64,000 bases of DNA. Origin: Clostridium_AM tanneri. GTDB lineage: Bacteria > Bacillota > Clostridia > Clostridiales > Clostridiaceae. Shown one piece after another: positions 56,115 through 63,899 of this stretch (positions within the stretch are counted from its first letter, which is position 1; every line of letters begins with the position of its first letter). Below the pieces are notes generated by a model. The model made no database searches and was not told where the DNA came from. It worked only from the letters and a program-made list of their open reading frames with translations. Both the position numbers and the translations under genes were made by a program. The DNA lies in contig NZ_JARUJP010000009.1 of NCBI RefSeq assembly GCF_033659955.1, positions 86,736 to 150,735 of the forward strand. Direction: 5' to 3'.

Positions 56115-56639
56115 CTATAAACTTTGTTTTAAGTTTACTAATTGCAGTTCATTATATTTATTTATTGCAGAGAAAAACTTTTGAAAACTATCATATCTTT
56201 CTATCTCATATCCAGCGAACCATATGACCATGCCTGGATTATTTGAATATTTTTTAGTAATTACAAATAAGTCTGTAGTATCTTTATTTGCAGCTATCGG
56301 TAATAGTTCATTTTCTGATAATCCAGCCGCTTGAAAAGCACCCTCTGGTGATAATGTTGTCATTAACATATCGGTATCGTATATTTCTTTTGATGCTATC
56401 AATTCATTGGTTCCAAATAAATCTATAGATTGAAATATACTCTTCCACCCATTTGCACATCTAAGAAAATCCTTATATTCTTTATCAAGTTCATATTTCA
56501 AGTACTCCTCTACTGCCCCAAGTTCTTTTTCACTTCCAGCATCTTCAGGCTCGTAAAAATCCCATAGCCCTTCCGTATCTAATTTGATTAATTCTTTTTT
56601 TATTACTATTAGTTTTTTGATTTTATCCTTCCAATTCAC
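56115..56639 (-). CDS. SMI1/KNR4-family (SUKH) protein, probable immunity protein
   Basis: A 174-residue SUKH fold: E-L-G-A-V-E-E-Y-L-K-Y-E-L-D-K-E-Y-K-D-F-L followed by the N-G-W and D-L-F-G elements. SUKH proteins are the commonest immunity partners of polymorphic toxins. It is the last gene of the toxin/immunity row that starts with the Rhs gene at the right edge. No toxin tip is adjacent, so it is an orphan immunity gene. Confidence 0.85.
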   Translation of the reverse strand: MNWKDKIKKLIVIKKELIKLDTEGLWDFYEPEDAGSEKELGAVEEYLKYELDKEYKDFLRCANGWKSIFQSIDLFGTNELIASKEIYDTDMLMTTLSPEGAFQAAGLSENELLPIAANKDTTDLFVITKKYSNNPGMVIWFAGYEIERYDSFQKFFSAINKYNELQLVNLKQSL

Positions 56640-56691
56640 TTCTAATCCCTCTCTTTAAATTACAAAGAACATAATCATTTTTACTTTTCTT

Positions 56692-57267
56692 TTAGTATTT
56701 TAATGTTTCAATATTATTTTGATCCCTATGGTATTTTAATAAATAATCCAATATAATTGTTGCAGATGTACCTAATCCGTTATATCTGAATAGCTCTTTA
56801 ATTACATTTACATCATAAGTAGTGTCAATAGTTTTAGCTGATCTAAATCCGCCTTGAACAAATTCAATAAAAATTTCAACTTCTTTACCTTTGAAGAAAT
56901 TATCATAATCTTTAGCCCTTATACTCCAGAAACTATTTATCTCAACCGGCTCCATTTCAATATTGCCTAGAATTGTATACTCTTTTTCATAAAGGACGTC
57001 ATACCAAGTCCATAAAACATGAATCGTTTTTCCATTATAAATGTCTTCTATAGTAGGATTAATCTTATCGACTCTTTTTATTTGAATTAGTATATAGGTT
57101 TGGTCTACATTTATAACTACACCATAGCCAATTTTTTTATCCAATTGCTTATATACTGATTTTATTTTACCTACAATATCTTTAGGTTGAACCTCAAGCT
57201 CAGACATTATTTCATCAGTTATAGTAAATTTGAACACATCTCCAACTTTCACCTTATTCTTCCCCAT
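56692..57267 (-). CDS. Imm26-type immunity protein
   Basis: A 191-residue protein resembling the Imm26 family: K-V-G-D-V-F-K-F at the start, G-K-I-K-S-V or G-Y-G-V-V-I-N-V strands, then E-Y-T-I-L-G-N-I and F-W-S-I-R-A-K-D. It is a longer relative of the 148-residue protein at 61009-61455, with a C-terminal helical extension. Probably an orphan immunity gene kept after its toxin was lost. Confidence 0.65.
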   Translation of the reverse strand: MGKNKVKVGDVFKFTITDEIMSELEVQPKDIVGKIKSVYKQLDKKIGYGVVINVDQTYILIQIKRVDKINPTIEDIYNGKTIHVLWTWYDVLYEKEYTILGNIEMEPVEINSFWSIRAKDYDNFFKGKEVEIFIEFVQGGFRSAKTIDTTYDVNVIKELFRYNGLGTSATIILDYLLKYHRDQNNIETLKY

Positions 57268-57364
57268 TGTATCCTCTATCCTTTATCATATCTTTAAATT
57301 TTATCTATTTCATTTGATTCTCTCAAATATTCTGTACCTTGTAAAAAAACACCAAGCATCGGTA

Positions 57365-57412
57365 TCGATTAGGCTGATAGCGATGGAGTCTGCCCCCAGG
57401 CGTGAAAACTGA
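57365..57412. repeat. Degenerate intercassette element, copy A
   Basis: TTAGGCTGATAGCGATGGAG-type sequence ending in GTGAAAAC. It resembles copies B (58951-58999) and C (59744-59795). All three lie downstream of immunity-type genes. On the minus strand it folds as CATCG-C-TATC/GATA-C-CGATG followed by seven T, so it may act as a terminator. Confidence 0.35.
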
Positions 57413-57489
57413 AAAACACCCATCTTGTCACTTACTCTATAAAACGGAATAGCCATTTCCATCACAATCTTTCTACTTTTATATAATAG

Positions 57490-57804
57490 TTACTTCCATG
57501 GAGATTCCCAAAAAATTTCATCCAAATATGTCTCCAATCTTGCTGTTTCTATAAAAATCATTTCATTATACATCGCATGCTCTGATGCAGCTGAAAACAT
57601 AGTATATATATGAAACAATACACCGGTTAATTTTCTTGGAATATATTCTTCACCCTGTATAACCTTCTTTAATTCGTCAAGTAAGGAATAAAAACTACTA
57701 AGAACTTCTGTGTTAGGTTTTCCAGATAGTCTAACTCCCTCCAATAAGTCTAATAGAATAAATTCTATTTCATTTTGTATTTCTATTATTCTTCTATTAA
57801 TCAC
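57490..57804 (-). CDS. Small helical protein, possible immunity protein
   Basis: A 104-residue, mostly helical, acidic protein (E-I-Q-N-E-I-E-F-I-L-L-D-L-L-E-G... E-H-A-M-Y-N-E-M-I-F-I-E-T-A-R-L-E). No family is recognised, but size, acidity and position inside the toxin/immunity row suggest an immunity protein (inference from context). Confidence 0.55.
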   Translation of the reverse strand: MINRRIIEIQNEIEFILLDLLEGVRLSGKPNTEVLSSFYSLLDELKKVIQGEEYIPRKLTGVLFHIYTMFSAASEHAMYNEMIFIETARLETYLDEIFWESPWK

Positions 57805-57933
57805 TTAGTTACCTCCATAGCCTTTCTAGGTATGTATTTAAAACCTCAAAAATTCTCCAAAAACCCGAAACATTTTTCTACTTGCTAGGGAACTCTCTTA
57901 ATTGTACTATTGTACACCTTTCCTCTATTTCAA

Positions 57934-58545
57934 TTATTCAATATAACCCGCTTCTTTATACTTGAAATTTGTGAAACCTTCAGATAGCAATTCTTCTAGA
58001 GCTTGTCGTGTTACATAAGTAGCTGCTGAATTATTAAATTGACTAATCTTAAACATTTTTTCATTATTCCAATTAACTCTAGGTATTACTATGTTATCCA
58101 TTTTAAACTTATATTCTCTTAAATTACAAACAACACAATCATTTTTTAATTCTAACTTGCTCTTATCAACATCTAAGTTTATTTTTGATTTTGCTAATAA
58201 CCAATTTAGGTTTGGTCCTTCATAAGGATATTGTACCATCTTTGTTTTTCTTTTAGTTGTTGAATTCTTAACTACTTCTACTTTACCAAATTCACATTCA
58301 AATTCCTTTTTAATCATAAAGTTTTTAACATTATCTAAAACAACAATACTATATCCACACCACGAAAAATCACCAATTAAATCGCTACCTGGTTCCCACT
58401 CAATCAACAAAGGTTCACTGAGTTTCTCTGTTGTTCTTTGACAATTAACACAGGGTTCTCTAAATGTTTCCCATGTGCCAACATGAGAAAACCTTGCAAA
58501 GTTAATATTATTTATATTTATTAATAAATATATCTTAGTTAACAT
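57934..58545 (-). CDS. Double-CxxC protein, possible immunity protein
   Basis: A 203-residue protein with two zinc-type C-x-x-C pairs: P-C-V-N-C-Q near residue 34 and D-C-V-V-C-N near 138. The C-terminal third has the E-E-L-L-S-E-G-F-T-N-F-K-Y-K-E-A-G pattern of immunity-like proteins with double CxxC motifs found beside Rhs toxins. It follows a broken Rhs fragment. The exact family is not certain. Confidence 0.5.
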   Translation of the reverse strand: MLTKIYLLININNINFARFSHVGTWETFREPCVNCQRTTEKLSEPLLIEWEPGSDLIGDFSWCGYSIVVLDNVKNFMIKKEFECEFGKVEVVKNSTTKRKTKMVQYPYEGPNLNWLLAKSKINLDVDKSKLELKNDCVVCNLREYKFKMDNIVIPRVNWNNEKMFKISQFNNSAATYVTRQALEELLSEGFTNFKYKEAGYIE

Positions 58546-58572
58546 CTTATCACCTATCTTATTTCAAATATT

Positions 58573-58890
58573 TCAACCAGTGTTTGTTGTTGAACCTTGG
58601 CTAATTCCCTTGACATACTCATAGGAAGTTCCATAGCTGTTAAGCCCTGCATTTACTATTTTTTCAGACAGCCTGCCAATGCTGTCATACTTATACTCTA
58701 CTTTGCTTCTATGATACATAGCAAGTATAGATTCTTTGCTTATTATTGATGTTTCCTTCGTTTCCAATTATTATTCTTGAACCTGTTCCACTGGTGTTTA
58801 TCCAAGCGGTTACTGTTCCAGCTGATTTATTTATTCCTAAATCATAAAGAGGAAATCTTAAGTGAAATGCGAGAAATAGAAAATGTTTCT
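58573..58890 (-). pseudogene. Broken Rhs fragment with LamG-like piece
   Basis: Two overlapping minus-strand frames. One encodes a LamG/concanavalin-like segment (I-N-K-S-A-G-T-V-T-A-W-I-N-T-S-G-T-G-S-R-I-I-I-G-N-E-G) ending at a stop near 58709. The other encodes a YD repeat (V-E-Y-K-Y-D-S-I-G-R-L-S-E-K-I) truncated after T-T-N-T-G. The frame change and lost middle mark a deletion derivative of a WapA/Rhs-type toxin gene. It supplies Rhs homology next to the following immunity-type gene. Confidence 0.75.
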
Positions 58891-58950
58891 TTAGTCTCAA
58901 GATGGCATGGAATATCAAATCAAACATATCAAAAAAGCCATCAACCGTTG

Positions 58951-58999
58951 ATATTGCTTAGGTTGATGGCTATAGAATCAAATCCAGTAGCGGAAAACG
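58951..58999. repeat. Degenerate intercassette element, copy B
   Basis: Contains TTAGGTTGATGGCTATAG and GGAAAAC at the same spacing as copy A. A CCATCAACC/GGTTGATGG hairpin followed by TTTTTTG on the minus strand overlaps it (about 58932-58972), so it is also a terminator for the immunity gene at 59111. Confidence 0.4.
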
Positions 59000-59110
59000 T
59001 GCTACAGCTGTTCTCACATTTAAAATATTTTTATTACTTGTTGTTTACTTCTATATTTTTATAAACTTATTATACTCTATAATATTCGTAAAATAAATAT
59101 TATTTACATT

Positions 59111-59464
59111 TTAGTTACTCTTTTCTTTAATTTCTATACTCTCACACCATATTTCTAAAGATACTGGGTAAGCATCAATTTTTACTTCATATAATTTTCT
59201 TCCTTCAATTTCTATATCATTAACCGTAATATCTCTGAAAAAACATGGCGAAAAATCTCCGTTCTGCTTTTCTGCTATTATATCATATTTTAAGCAATGA
59301 TTGAAATTTAGCTTATAACAATTAATAAAACTATAGTAAATACTCTTATCATTATAGTATTTTATTTCAACTCTACTACAAAAATAATCCACATTTAATT
59401 CATCAATAAGCATCTCCCAATAATTATGCTTATTAATTTGTTGTTGTAAATCTACGCTTGTCAA
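59111..59464 (-). CDS. Probable immunity protein of the orphan toxin tip
   Basis: A 117-residue beta-rich protein with no recognised family. It begins 12 bp after the stop of the start-less toxin tip at 59477-59740. This order (toxin C-terminus, then small acidic gene) is the usual toxin/immunity pairing, so immunity is inferred from context. RBS GGAGGGG overlaps the toxin stop region. Confidence 0.55.
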   Translation of the reverse strand: MTSVDLQQQINKHNYWEMLIDELNVDYFCSRVEIKYYNDKSIYYSFINCYKLNFNHCLKYDIIAEKQNGDFSPCFFRDITVNDIEIEGRKLYEVKIDAYPVSLEIWCESIEIKEKSN

Positions 59465-59476
59465 AATACCCCTCCT

Positions 59477-59740
59477 CTATTTCCCAACTGGTATATGTCC
59501 AGATGGAGAATTATATGGTACAGAATTAAAATTTGCATCAAATAAAATATTCCCTTTTGGAGTCTTTTTATTAAAATAATCATATAGATGTATGTGATCA
59601 TAAGGTGTAACCTTATCTGACGGATCGACTCTACCACGAAAGTTTCCTAACTCATCATAAAAATGTGCATCCGGAATTCTTCCTTTTATGTTCCATGCTT
59701 CTGGCTTATATTGTAAAAGACCACCAATCTTTGCTGTTGT
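59477..59740 (-). pseudogene. Orphan toxin C-terminal module without start codon
   Basis: An open frame of 87 codons that has no ATG, GTG or usable TTG and follows a TAA at 59741-59743. The protein reads like a toxin tip: P-D-A-H-F-Y-D-E-L-G-N-F-R-G-R-V-D, then Y-D-H-I-H-L-Y-D-Y, ending P-S-G-H-I-P-V-G-K. The H-F-Y-D..G-N and H-I-H pattern is common in secreted nuclease tips (inference). It would be expressed only after recombination onto an Rhs gene: a silent cassette. Confidence 0.6.
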
Positions 59741-59743
59741 TTA

Positions 59744-59795
59744 ACTTAGTGGCTGTGTGGTCAGATTCCATGTCAGAAACCTAGAAACAGTTTTC
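59744..59795. repeat. Degenerate intercassette element, copy C (weakest)
   Basis: TTAGTGGCTGTGTGGTCAG ... AGAAACAG shows partial likeness to copies A and B and occupies the same place between an immunity-type gene and the next cassette. Confidence 0.25.
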
Positions 59796-59805
59796 TGCTT
59801 GCTAT

Positions 59806-59887
59806 GTTTACACATAGAAAGTCCAAGAAGCATTAAAGTACTTCTTGGACTTTATCCCAATTTTTTTAATTTTAACTATGTGTAAAC
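59806..59887. repeat. Nested inverted repeats
   Basis: Outer arms GTTTACACATAG (59806-59817) and CTATGTGTAAAC (59876-59887) are a perfect 12-bp pair. Inside, a perfect 13-bp pair AAAGTCCAAGAAG (59818-59830) / CTTCTTGGACTTT (59841-59853) abuts the left outer arm. The inner stem may be a terminator on the plus strand (it is followed by TTTTTTT at 59861). The nested design resembles a miniature mobile element or its scar. Confidence 0.55.
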
Positions 59888-59908
59888 TTATCAAGCTACA
59901 GAAAAATC

Positions 59909-60229
59909 TCAAAATATTACAAAATAATCATCATCGATTTCACCATCTAAACTGAATAGCAAATCATAATTACCTAAATTTTTATTCTTGTATATTATTG
60001 GTATTGTTACTACTATATGATTATAATCGCATTCAGGCCAATTCCCAAGCTTTAAAGAAACACTCTGTATTTTTACTATTAATTCACTTCTATTAAAATC
60101 CCTAAATATTTTAAAAAACTCTTCTTCTGATTCACTTCTATAAACCTCAAAAGTTTTCCAAAAACTTGAGACTGAAATTTTTTCAATATTTCTATCAAGT
60201 ATCCAGTTCTTTAGTCTTATAATGTCCAA
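59909..60229 (-). CDS. Probable immunity protein
   Basis: A 106-residue protein of alpha/beta type ending in an acidic tail (S-L-D-G-E-I-D-D-D-Y-F-V-I-F). No family recognised. It follows the toxin-tip fragment 60268-60462 by 38 bp, so an immunity role is inferred from position. Confidence 0.5.
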   Translation of the reverse strand: MDIIRLKNWILDRNIEKISVSSFWKTFEVYRSESEEEFFKIFRDFNRSELIVKIQSVSLKLGNWPECDYNHIVVTIPIIYKNKNLGNYDLLFSLDGEIDDDYFVIF

Positions 60230-60267
60230 TTTTATTCCACCCTTCTTGATATTTTCTAAAATTTGTG

Positions 60268-60462
60268 TTAATGTTTTCCCTTTCCAAACATATCAAATAT
60301 TATATGCCCGGTTTCCTTATCAAAGTTCCCGAATACTCTCCAATCGCCATAAATTCCTTTTACTTTTATTTCTCCCTCCTTTTCAACGATAGGTGGATTT
60401 ATAAATTCCTGAGCCAGTTCTTTAATAATGTATACTTTTCTTATAGTATTCACTCCAATCAC
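60268..60462 (-). CDS. Toxin-tip fragment (second part)
   Basis: A 64-residue frame starting at GTG 60462, which overlaps the stop of the Rhs piece by 4 bases (GTGA). It ends G-H-I-I-F-D-M-F-G-K-G-K-H. This may be the rest of a toxin tip separated from its Rhs stem by a frameshift, or a coupled small gene. Family not recognised. Confidence 0.4.
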   Translation of the reverse strand: MIGVNTIRKVYIIKELAQEFINPPIVEKEGEIKVKGIYGDWRVFGNFDKETGHIIFDMFGKGKH

Positions 60463-60800
60463 CCCAAACTACTCGCATTCTTACCAACATCTGTAATTCT
60501 TAATATATCTATTCCTGTGCTTGATAAACTGTTTCTTATCAATCTCTCAGTTATTTTACTTTCTATAAACTCACCTCCTGTCATATCAAGTAATTTCCAC
60601 TTGCAACATGTCGCACCTCCAAATGTTACTTTATCTCCTCTTAAATAATATTTTTTAGTAACTCCATTTGCATTTTTCTGCGTTCTGATTCCTGAATCGT
60701 TATATCTAAAACTGATATTATATCCATTAACTATTATCAATTTTAATCTTTTGCCCTCTTCCAAGGTATAACTGTAATTATTATATGTTATTTTTCCTTT
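60459..60800 (-). pseudogene. Orphan Rhs stem joined to part of a toxin tip
   Basis: The frame has no good start codon. It opens with Y-S-Y-T-L-E-E-G-K-R-L-K and the YD-repeat end F-R-Y-N-D-S-G-I-R-T-Q-K, N-G-V-T-K-K-Y-Y-L-R-G-D-K-V-T-F, which is typical just before the Rhs core end. Then it switches abruptly to unrelated sequence (D-M-T-G-G-E-F-I-E-S-K-I-T-E-R). It is a leftover stem that could recombine with the main Rhs gene. The TTG at 60764 is inside the Rhs part and is unlikely to be used. Confidence 0.65.
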
Positions 60801-60917
60801 ATAATATAATTTATTAATGAATTAGCTTTCTACAATAAAAGAAATGCAGTTTACCGATATTAATTAAAATGTACTATCATAGATATTCTTCCTATTAGTT
60901 AAATACCTTATATAAGT

Positions 60918-60957
60918 AGAGCTATCAATATGTATAACATAACACATTGATAGCTCT
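60918..60957 (-). terminator. Terminator after the toxin/Imm26 pair
   Basis: 12-bp stem AGAGCTATCAAT/ATTGATAGCTCT with a ~16-nt loop, about 50 bp past the Imm26 stop. Confidence 0.65.
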
Positions 60958-61008
60958 TATAAATTTCTTATGAAATATATTTAACAATTAATATCCAGCA
61001 ACTATAAA

Positions 61009-61455
61009 TTAAGTTAGTTCTCTTATTCTTAATTCGTGTAAATATCTTATTGAAACAGCTTCATATCCAAATATTCCAAATGGCTGGGCTTCTCCTATCT
61101 GATCTTTCTTAACTATAAACTCTTCATTGTTTCTTATAATAATTACTTTTTCAGCATCAAATAAATCAAACTTCCAGAAGTCAGGCATTTTAACTTCTTC
61201 TAAGACAGGAATATTTCCAATAATATTCCACTCTCCCTTCTTAATACCTGTATCAGTACTCCAAATCATTAAAATGGGTTCTAATTGCCTTATTTCTTCA
61301 AGAGCTACTTCTTTCATCGTTGGCACTAACTTATATAGTTCTATAAAAATAGATGGTCTATCTATTTTTAATATTCTGCCATATCCTTTGTTTCCTTTTT
61401 CATCTACTCTTAACTGAAAAATATCTCCAACTGAGTATTTTCCTTTTTTCTTCAT
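61009..61455 (-). CDS. Imm26-type immunity protein for the GIY-YIG-like toxin
   Basis: A 148-residue protein: Y-S-V-G-D-I-F-Q-L, G-Y-G-R-I-L-K-I, then I-F-I-E-L-Y-K and G-E-W-N-I-I-G-N-I. These are Imm26 family features. It starts 4 bp after the toxin stop, as expected for a cognate immunity gene. A related, longer copy lies at 56692-57267. Confidence 0.75.
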   Translation of the reverse strand: MKKKGKYSVGDIFQLRVDEKGNKGYGRILKIDRPSIFIELYKLVPTMKEVALEEIRQLEPILMIWSTDTGIKKGEWNIIGNIPVLEEVKMPDFWKFDLFDAEKVIIIRNNEEFIVKKDQIGEAQPFGIFGYEAVSIRYLHELRIRELT

Positions 61456-61459
61456 AAAT

Positions 61460-61956
61460 TTAATTCTCTCCTTGTTTAAATATTTTTATAGCCTCTTTGA
61501 TATATTGTGAGTAATTTGGGTTTTTTAACTTAATAGGTCTTATCTTGTTTAAAAGCTTATCAATCCCACCATACTTATTAAATAGTATTTGTTCTAATCC
61601 TCTAGCTTGTGGATAGTTTAACTTTGATTTTTCTGGAGTAAATACAAGATTTTCTTTTCCAGGAGTTAACCTATGATTTAACTTTCTTACCTTAGGATTC
61701 TTAGTCCTACCAACATATTTAACATCAAACGTTATAGGATCTCTTAAAGTATAAACAGTATGATTAGCTTCAGCAACCTTAACCATTCCTGCTATTAGTA
61801 CTAGTTTTGTTGCATTATTAGGAGGCGTCAATATTTTATTAAAAGATTTAATTGCTTGGGAGACTACTCCTAACGCTTTATTTACTACATTTGTTGCTTT
61901 TTCATATACTTTTCTCCAATAAGGCCAAAAGCCACTTGGATCATCTAGATTTACAG
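61460..61956 (-). CDS. Rhs toxin, 3' exon: core end plus GIY-YIG-like nuclease tip
   Basis: This part continues the Rhs frame after intron removal: P-V-N-L-D-D-P-S-G-F-W-P, the conserved Rhs core end, then ~40 linker residues. The tip reads H-T-V-Y-T-L-R-D-P-I-T, V-K-Y-V-G-R-T-K-N-P-K-V-R, N-H-R-L-T, and a later A-R-G-L-E-Q-I-L: the layout of a GIY-YIG nuclease (V-Y-x-L and Y-V-G-R-T strands, Arg, Glu). Such tips are known in polymorphic toxins. An in-frame ATG at 61831 is internal. It is followed at once by the Imm26 gene. It depends on splicing of the intron at 61957-63899 for expression as one chain. Confidence 0.78.
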
Positions 61957-62015
61957 GTCGGGTAGAGTAATGGCGTAGTAACTCTTATAGGTCCTATTTC
62001 CATCACCCTCCACAA

Positions 62016-62049
62016 AGAACCGTACGTGAAGTTTTCCCTCATACGGCTC
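62016..62049 (-). ncRNA. Group II intron domain V
   Basis: 34-nt hairpin: arms GAGCCGTA.. and ..TACGGTTC with the bulge and GAAA-containing loop typical of domain V, the catalytic core of group II ribozymes. Confidence 0.88.
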
Positions 62050-62101
62050 AATTGATGAATTCTTCTAACAGTTTATGTTTCCTACCGAGTAGAACTTACT
62101 T

Positions 62102-63385
62102 TCACTTATTATAATATCTAACTTGGTAGTCATTATACAGACCCCATTTGTTATATATTATTTCGTTACTCCATTCCTTCCATCCGAAACCAAATTTCTT
62201 TTGAGCCTTTCTTACAAATCTTCTTACTTTTTTCTCTACCCATATTTTAATAAAGCCAAATATTTTAGAACAATGTCCTATCCTATAGTAGTTCACCCAG
62301 CCTCGCAGAATTGGATTAAGTTCCTTAACCATTTCTATCACTGCTTTATCCCTATTCTTAGCCAAATGTTCTTTAACTTTTGATACCAATTCAGCAACTT
62401 TCTTTTTCTTAGGATTTAGGAGTAACATTTTCTTTTCTTTGTTTTTCACTAACCTAAAATTAAATCCTAGAAATCCAAAGGTTTCTCCTTTCCTCATATC
62501 TACAACCTTCGTTTTCTCTGTATTAAGATTTATTTTAAGCTTGCTTAATTCTTCCCTTAGGCGTTTGTATGCTTTACTGACCAGCCAATCTACAGCCTCA
62601 TGTCCGTTAACAAGAATTACTGTATCATCTGCAAAACGGCAATAGTCCATATTTTCATAGCCTCTTCTAGCCGTTTCTCGCTTTGCTCGTTCAAACATGC
62701 GGTCTATTGCATTTAGATAGATGTTGCTAAAAAGTGGTGAAATTACCGACCCTTGCGGCACACCGATTTTTCCATTTGCTTTTAACATAAGCTTTATTAG
62801 TCTCATTATTTTAGGGTCGTTAACTCTCAATGCTATCTTGTCCATGAGAAATCCATGATTTATGTTATCAAAGTAAGCAGTTAAGTCTACATCTATTACC
62901 TTTGTGAAGCCTCTTACTATTCCTTTTGCAACTTTATGAACGGCTTGATGCTGATTTCTGTTAGGTCTAAATCCATAACTACAGTCAGAAAAGTCAGCTT
63001 CAAATATAGGTTCAAGAATTAGTTTTAAAGCACCTTGAACCACTCTGTCCTTTATAGTAGCTATTCCTAGAGTTCTGGTTTTTCCATTGCTTTTAGGTAT
63101 ATCTACTTTTCTATTTCTTGTAGGAAGATATGTACCATTTATTAGTTCTTCTCGTATTTCAGCTATGAATTTATAAACTCCATATCTTTCTATTTCCTCA
63201 AAAGTAACTCCGTCAATTCCTGCTGAACCATTGTTTTTCTTAGCTAAGTTATAGGCTCTTTCCAGTGTTTCCACTTTTGTGACATGACAAAAAATACCCC
63301 AAAAACGCTTTCGTTTCTCGGATTTCGCTGTTAGATATATCTTTCTTCTCAATTCCTGCATTTCATTGATAGCTCCTGTCCTCAC
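62102..63385 (-). CDS. ltrA: Group II intron-encoded reverse transcriptase/maturase
   Basis: A 427-residue LtrA-like protein. RT blocks: Y-G-F-R-P-N-R-N-Q-H, D-V-D-L-T-A-Y-F-D-N-I, G-V-P-Q-G-S-V-I-S-P, and the catalytic C-R-F-A-D-D (FADD rather than the common YADD). The maturase domain X follows (L-R-G-W-V-N-Y-Y-R-I-G). No C-terminal HNH endonuclease, so mobility would rely on replication forks or other nicks. RT is intact and full length, so the intron may be active. Confidence 0.93.
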   Translation of the reverse strand: MRTGAINEMQELRRKIYLTAKSEKRKRFWGIFCHVTKVETLERAYNLAKKNNGSAGIDGVTFEEIERYGVYKFIAEIREELINGTYLPTRNRKVDIPKSNGKTRTLGIATIKDRVVQGALKLILEPIFEADFSDCSYGFRPNRNQHQAVHKVAKGIVRGFTKVIDVDLTAYFDNINHGFLMDKIALRVNDPKIMRLIKLMLKANGKIGVPQGSVISPLFSNIYLNAIDRMFERAKRETARRGYENMDYCRFADDTVILVNGHEAVDWLVSKAYKRLREELSKLKINLNTEKTKVVDMRKGETFGFLGFNFRLVKNKEKKMLLLNPKKKKVAELVSKVKEHLAKNRDKAVIEMVKELNPILRGWVNYYRIGHCSKIFGFIKIWVEKKVRRFVRKAQKKFGFGWKEWSNEIIYNKWGLYNDYQVRYYNK

Positions 63386-63899
63386 TATCTTGCCTCCTCT
63401 TTTGTTGAAAGAATATCAGTCAATTTGGCTCCTTCCCTCCTTCGGATTTTTGTTCTTCCGATATCCTCAGTACTACGAACCATTCCGCCATCCTCTCATC
63501 TTTCATCCAACTTCCCACCTTCGGTTATATGGACTACCTTGCTCCATGAGTTTCTTCAATGGGATGAGTAGGACTTCCCTAGTTGCTTCTCGTAACTTTC
63601 CTAACATGCCGCCACTGCTACCCCGCTGAAGTTTGTACACTGTATGGTAGAGAGTATACAAATACTGTTTTCACCTAATAACCAAAGGCTCAACCTTCAG
63701 ATTCTTGCTTTACGAGGCTACATCTATGTTCATTTTCATTACGGCCTGCTAAGTTGCTCACCTGGCTTACCCAGATTTTCGTCGATGGGCTCAAGCATTT
63801 CAGTTACCATCCATACTTCCATCCAAGCTAAGTAACTTCTACCTTTTATTACTGCTGGTCCTCCCCCAGCTAGCTACGAGTGCTTTAGTCTAGGCACAC

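Larger units (their letters stand above)
61957..63899 (-). mobile_element. Group II intron (1,943 bp) inside the Rhs gene
   Basis: The 5' end is GTGTGCC at 63899 (matches GUGYG). The 3' end is ...CCCGAC (AY end) at 61957. Domain V at about 62016-62049 is a 34-nt hairpin beginning GAGCCGTAT and ending ACGGTTCT, with the catalytic AGC near its start. The intron-encoded protein fills 62102-63385; 63386-63899 is the structured 5' RNA part without genes. Joining the flanks at these ends restores the Rhs reading frame exactly. Confidence 0.9.

Noticed and set aside
57360..57420. Possible riboswitch (GGTGATGG-like boxes)
   Set aside because: The order and spacing of conserved blocks do not match the fluoride, c-di-GMP or other riboswitch consensus, and no metabolic gene follows.
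61460..61831. Independent 123-codon gene starting at 61831
   Set aside because: The frame continues upstream with the conserved Rhs end D-D-P-S-G and joins the right-edge exon after intron removal, so it is the 3' exon of an Rhs toxin.
62123..63835. Plus-strand open frames inside the group II intron
   Set aside because: They are antisense to the reverse transcriptase or to the structured 5' intron RNA and show no family features or RBS.
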